Assembly: GCF_013409625.1 (NCBI RefSeq)
Contig: NZ_JACCBF010000001.1
Location: 2,483,001-2,547,000, forward strand
Direction of reading: 5' to 3'
Origin: Nocardioides kongjuensis
Lineage (GTDB): Bacteria > Actinomycetota > Actinomycetes > Propionibacteriales > Nocardioidaceae
Length of the DNA: 64,000 nt
The notes beneath the pieces are model-generated. The model saw only the letters and a list, made by a program, of their open reading frames with translations, had not been told where the DNA came from and searched no databases. Positions within the stretch are counted from its first letter, which is position 1, and every line of letters begins with the position of its first letter. A program made the translations under genes and the position numbers. Below are positions 61,299 through 64,000 of the stretch, piece after piece.

Positions 61299-61981
61299 GC
61301 GGGGACCTCCTGGTCGAGCAGCGGACGACGCCCGGCGAGCCCGCGCGCGCCGTGGACGAGGTCGGGACGCGACGCGACGACGGCACTGACGACCAGGCCG
61401 GTGATGACGGCCTCGCCGATGCCGATCACGGTGTGCCAGCCGACCATGGCGGCGAACACCTTGCCGGCGGCGATGTCGGCCGTGCCGCCGATCGCGAACA
61501 GCACGCTGAACGCGGTGGCCGCGACGGGGACGGAGACGAGGGCGCCGAACCCCGCGGCGACCGGCACCGAAGCGACCTTCGTGGGGAGCAGGGCGAGCAC
61601 GAGCCGGAAGGCGCCGTAGCCGACGAAGACGCCGACCAGGCCCATCAGGGTGATGTTGGTGCCGAGCGCGGTCAGGCCGCCGTCGGCCATGAACAGGCCC
61701 TGCACGAGCAGCACCACGCTGATGCACAGCGCCCCGGTCCACGGCCCGACCAGGACCGCGGCGAGGGCACCGCCGAGGAGGTGGCCGCTGGTGCCGGCGC
61801 CGACCGGGAAGTTGATCATCTGGCCTGCGAACACGAAGGCGGCCACGAGGCCGGCCATCGGTGCGGTGCGGTCGTCGAGCTCGGCGCGGGCCCGGCGCAG
61901 CGCGATGCCGACGCCGGCCGCGGCGACGACGCCGGTCGCGACCGAGGTCGGGGCGTCGAGGAAGCCGTCGGGGACGTGCAT
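61295..61981 (-). CDS. cbiM: ECF cobalt/nickel transporter substrate component CbiM
   Basis: 228 residues with six or seven TM helices. The N-terminus MHVPDGFLD is the conserved metal-binding segment, in which the amino group and His2 hold the metal. FPVGAGTSGHLLGG and GLFMADGGLTALGTNI are conserved too. A GGAGGATC ribosome-binding site precedes the ATG. It carries cobalt or nickel into the cell with CbiQ and CbiO. It is divergent from a peroxiredoxin, with a Nur-like palindrome between them. Confidence 0.93.
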   Translation of the reverse strand: MHVPDGFLDAPTSVATGVVAAAGVGIALRRARAELDDRTAPMAGLVAAFVFAGQMINFPVGAGTSGHLLGGALAAVLVGPWTGALCISVVLLVQGLFMADGGLTALGTNITLMGLVGVFVGYGAFRLVLALLPTKVASVPVAAGFGALVSVPVAATAFSVLFAIGGTADIAAGKVFAAMVGWHTVIGIGEAVITGLVVSAVVASRPDLVHGARGLAGRRPLLDQEVPA

Positions 61982-62059
61982 GGGTGATCCTCCACTCGAT
62001 CCGGTGTTCGGTCGACCGACACCGGGGTAGTTAGATGGTCACGAGCACGAACCACCTTA

Positions 62060-62082
62060 TTGCATGCTGTTTGCAACAGCAT
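62060..62082. promoter_or_regulatory. Nur-like palindrome between cbiM and peroxiredoxin
   Basis: Contains TTGCAT-N5-TTGCAA (62060-62076), close to the nickel-regulator Nur box TTGCAA-N5-TTGCAA. It also contains a perfect inverted repeat ATGCTGTT-TGC-AACAGCAT (62064-62082). It could serve both divergent genes. Confidence 0.5.
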
Positions 62083-62103
62083 CACGGCATCAGGAGAACC
62101 CTC

Positions 62104-62598
62104 ATGAGCGACCAGGCCAGGCTGGCAGCAGGAGACCGCGCCCCGGACTTCTCCCTCGCCTCCGACCAGGGTGGCGAGGTCGACCTCTACGACCTCCTCG
62201 AGCAGGGCAAGAAGGTGATCGTCTACTTCTACCCGGCCGCGATGACCCCCGGGTGCACCAAGCAGGCGTGCGACTTCACCGACTCCCTCGACGCCCTGCA
62301 GGCCGCCGGGTACACGGTCGTCGGCATCTCGAAGGACACCACGACCAAGCTGGCGAAGTTCCGCGAGCGCGACGGCCTCACCATCACGCTGCTCGCCGAC
62401 CCGGAGCTGGCGGTGCACCGTGCCTACGGCGCGTACGGCGAGAAGAAGCTCTACGGCAAGCTCGTCGAGGGCGTGATCCGCTCGACCTTCGTGATCGACA
62501 CCGACGGCACCGTCGAGCTGGCCCAGCACAACGTCAAGGCCACCGGGCACGTCGCCAAGCTGCGCCGCGACCTCGGGCTCCCCGTCCCGCCCGCCTGA
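62104..62598 (+). CDS. bcp: Thioredoxin-dependent peroxiredoxin (BCP/PrxQ type)
   Basis: 164 residues. The peroxidatic Cys51 and the resolving Cys56 are in MTPGCTKQACDFTDS, the PrxQ spacing. The opening LAAGDRAPDFSLASDQ is typical. It reduces hydrogen and organic peroxides with thioredoxin. A CAGGAGAA ribosome-binding site precedes the ATG at 62104. The Nur-like palindrome lies ~25 bases upstream, linking it to metal control. Confidence 0.95.
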   Translation: MSDQARLAAGDRAPDFSLASDQGGEVDLYDLLEQGKKVIVYFYPAAMTPGCTKQACDFTDSLDALQAAGYTVVGISKDTTTKLAKFRERDGLTITLLADPELAVHRAYGAYGEKKLYGKLVEGVIRSTFVIDTDGTVELAQHNVKATGHVAKLRRDLGLPVPPA

Positions 62599-62653
62599 TC
62601 CATCCCGCACCCGGCTGACCGGCCCGGACCTGCCTGTACCTGAAGGACTCCCG

Positions 62654-63868
62654 ATGAAGCTGCACCAGTCGCTCGCCGAGCTCGCCCGCGACCACGGCAC
62701 CGCGCTGTTCCGCGACGCGACCGCGTTCCGTGGTTCCCTCGACGACTACCTCGACGAGGGACAGGCGTCCAGCGGCACCATCAACCTGCTCACCGACGCG
62801 GTCCGGCTCGGCGCGCTCGACGGCCTGGTCACCATGCTCGACAGCGGTGCCCGGCCGGCCGACGCCGTCGAGTCCGCCGGCCAGCGCCTGGCCCGCGACC
62901 GCGGCAGCGCCGACGTCCGGGGCTGCCAGTGGGCGATCGCGGTCCTGGGCTTCGCGCTGGGCAAGGTCCCCGAGTCGCTCGTCGACGGGCTCGACCCCGA
63001 CGCAGGTACGGCGGCCCCGCCGAGCCACGGCCCCGGTGGCACCGCGCCCAGCCAGCCGCCGCTCACCTCGCCGATCACCTCGCCGGTCCAGCAGCCCTTC
63101 GCGGCCCCGGTCTCGCACCAGCCGATCGTGTCGCCGCCGCACCAGCCGGTCCAGCCGTCGTACGGCGCCCCGGCACAGGCGTCCTGGAGCCAGCCCACGC
63201 CGCCGAAGAAGTCCGGCACCGGCTTCGTCGTCGGCGCGATCGCCGTTGCACTGGTCATCATCGTGGCCGGCATCATCGGCATCATCGCGGTCGCCAACAG
63301 CGGCGGGGACAAGAAGGCCGACGACCCGTCGAGCAGGACGACCGAGGCCACCAGCGACGCCACGGACTCCAGTGACGAGCCCACCGACAACTCGAAGGGC
63401 AGCGGCAACACCGCCACCGGCACCGGCTACGAGACCGAGCTGCCCTCCGGTTGGATCGACGGCACCGAGGACTTCAGCGCGCAGAACCCCGGCCTGAGCA
63501 CGCTCGACCGGGTGTTCATCTGGGGCTCGACCTTCAACACCGCGCGCGGCAACGTGATCGTGGAGACGCAGTCGTCCTACGGCAGCACCGACCCCGCCGA
63601 CCTCTCCGACGACTGGAAGACCGCACTGGTCTCCGACGACGACACCGCGACCACCACCGACATCGACGACCGGACCATCGGCGGCCAGACCGCCCTCGGT
63701 GTCGACATCAGCCGCACCAACGAGAACGGCATCGACGTCGCGCAGCGGTCCTACCTGGTCATCAACGGCGACACGGCGTACTCGATCACCGTCTCGCTCA
63801 AGGACGGCGACGACGACGTGCTGACCAAGTTCGACGACATCCTCACCGCCTGGACCTGGACGGACTGA
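62654..63868 (+). CDS. Membrane protein: shared N-terminal helical domain, TM, outer beta domain
   Basis: 404 residues from the ATG at 62654. Residues 1-105 match the N-terminal domain of the protein at 8335: TINLLTDAVRLGALDGL, GQRLARDRGSADVRG and WAIAVLGFALGKVPE. A Pro/Gln-rich linker follows. One TM helix is at about residues 193-217 (GFVVGAIAVALVIIVAGIIG). The outer part has an Asp/Ser/Thr-rich spacer, then a beta-rich domain of ~140 residues (ELPSGWIDGTEDF, RSYLVINGDTAYSITVSLK) that resembles small lipoprotein or PsbP-like folds. The cytoplasmic domain has no name that I recognise. Confidence 0.75.
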   Translation: MKLHQSLAELARDHGTALFRDATAFRGSLDDYLDEGQASSGTINLLTDAVRLGALDGLVTMLDSGARPADAVESAGQRLARDRGSADVRGCQWAIAVLGFALGKVPESLVDGLDPDAGTAAPPSHGPGGTAPSQPPLTSPITSPVQQPFAAPVSHQPIVSPPHQPVQPSYGAPAQASWSQPTPPKKSGTGFVVGAIAVALVIIVAGIIGIIAVANSGGDKKADDPSSRTTEATSDATDSSDEPTDNSKGSGNTATGTGYETELPSGWIDGTEDFSAQNPGLSTLDRVFIWGSTFNTARGNVIVETQSSYGSTDPADLSDDWKTALVSDDDTATTTDIDDRTIGGQTALGVDISRTNENGIDVAQRSYLVINGDTAYSITVSLKDGDDDVLTKFDDILTAWTWTD

Positions 63869-63869
63869 G

Positions 63870-64000
63870 GTGAGGCCGCGCGGTCGGCGGTTGCTCCGCT
63901 GCCTGCTGGCCGCGCCCCTCGTCGCCCTGCTGCTGGCCGCGGCGCCCGCGCAGGCCGACGGCGATCCCGGCGGCGATCCCGGCGGGGATCCCGGCGTCGC
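63870..64000 (+). CDS. Secreted GGDP-repeat protein (3' end outside window)
   Basis: Begins at the GTG at 63870, one base after the preceding stop. Residues 1-30 are a strong Sec signal (RLLRCLLAAPLVALLLAAAP, cleavage near AQA). The mature part starts DGDPGGDPGGDPG, a tandem Gly-Gly-Asp-Pro repeat, and continues past the right edge. The acidic repeat is of the kind that can bind calcium, but nothing more can be seen. It probably shares a transcript with the membrane protein in front. Confidence 0.65.
   Translation, partial: MRPRGRRLLRCLLAAPLVALLLAAAPAQADGDPGGDPGGDPGV

Noticed and set aside
61982..62103. Cobalamin riboswitch before cbiM
   Set aside because: The gap is only ~120 bases and lacks the B12 box. 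A short palindromic operator explains it better.

Overview
The window is a gene-dense, very high-GC stretch of actinobacterial chromosome. The LysM-Rv3235-secA order, a mycothiol-type nitroreductase homologue, PafB/PafC, oligoribonuclease, many GTG starts and very frequent leaderless genes point to Nocardioides or a close relative in the Nocardioidaceae. That placement is inferred from gene content, not from a marker-gene search. I see no insertion sequence, prophage, integrase, CRISPR array or replication origin. There is no gene-free stretch longer than 300 bases.

Layout. 1-5.3 kb: end of a LysM protein, an Rv3235-family protein, a secreted SGNH esterase and secA. 5.3-11.3 kb: folC with a DUF4233 partner, then a cell-surface cluster of a GH43-like lipoprotein, a membrane-anchored peptidoglycan-binding protein and a Tat-type GH43-like lipoprotein. 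11.3-18.4 kb: HSL-type esterase, acetyltransferase, metG, a Tat-exported PGRP amidase, a nitroreductase homologue and a CHAP protein. 18.5-24.9 kb: pepN, two small membrane-associated proteins, an MscS channel, a truncated globin, a Lys/His-rich membrane protein and a sigma factor. 24.9-28 kb: enoyl-CoA hydratase, thioesterase and thiolase, with related operator-like sequences. 28-32.3 kb: GNAT, MarR, two crcB fluoride channels behind a fluoride riboswitch, ettA and a single-stranded-DNA-binding protein. 32.5-37 kb: an operon of PrsW protease, dynamin-like GTPase and a second GTPase. 37-42.7 kb: aminopeptidase P, universal stress protein, malic enzyme, a probable copper-controlled DUF4396 pair, tRNA-Arg and a sigma/anti-sigma-like pair. 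42.8-49.6 kb: GntR with ABC ATPase, adenosine deaminase family enzyme, DoxX/MauE with DsbA-like thioredoxin, oligoribonuclease, tRNA-His, a MarR-GNAT fusion and pirin. 49.6-55.5 kb: FAD oxidoreductase, VOC-MarR operon, tRNA-Lys, GDPD, Ser/Thr kinase, GAF-ANTAR protein. 55.6-64 kb: SRPBCC protein, PafB/PafC, crotonase, GroES-like protein, DUF3618, an ECF cobalt/nickel transporter divergent from a peroxiredoxin, and a second member of the membrane family first seen at 8.3 kb.

The strongest non-coding calls are the fluoride riboswitch (about 30122-30172), three tRNA genes with hairpins behind them, and several palindromic operators: CsoR-like at 41135, KstR-like at 24894, MarR-type at 47717 and 51221, and Nur-like at 62060. 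The least described material is a shared N-terminal helical domain carried by two membrane proteins 54 kb apart, the PrsW/dynamin/GTPase operon, and a dispersed inverted-repeat family at 2258 and 27981.
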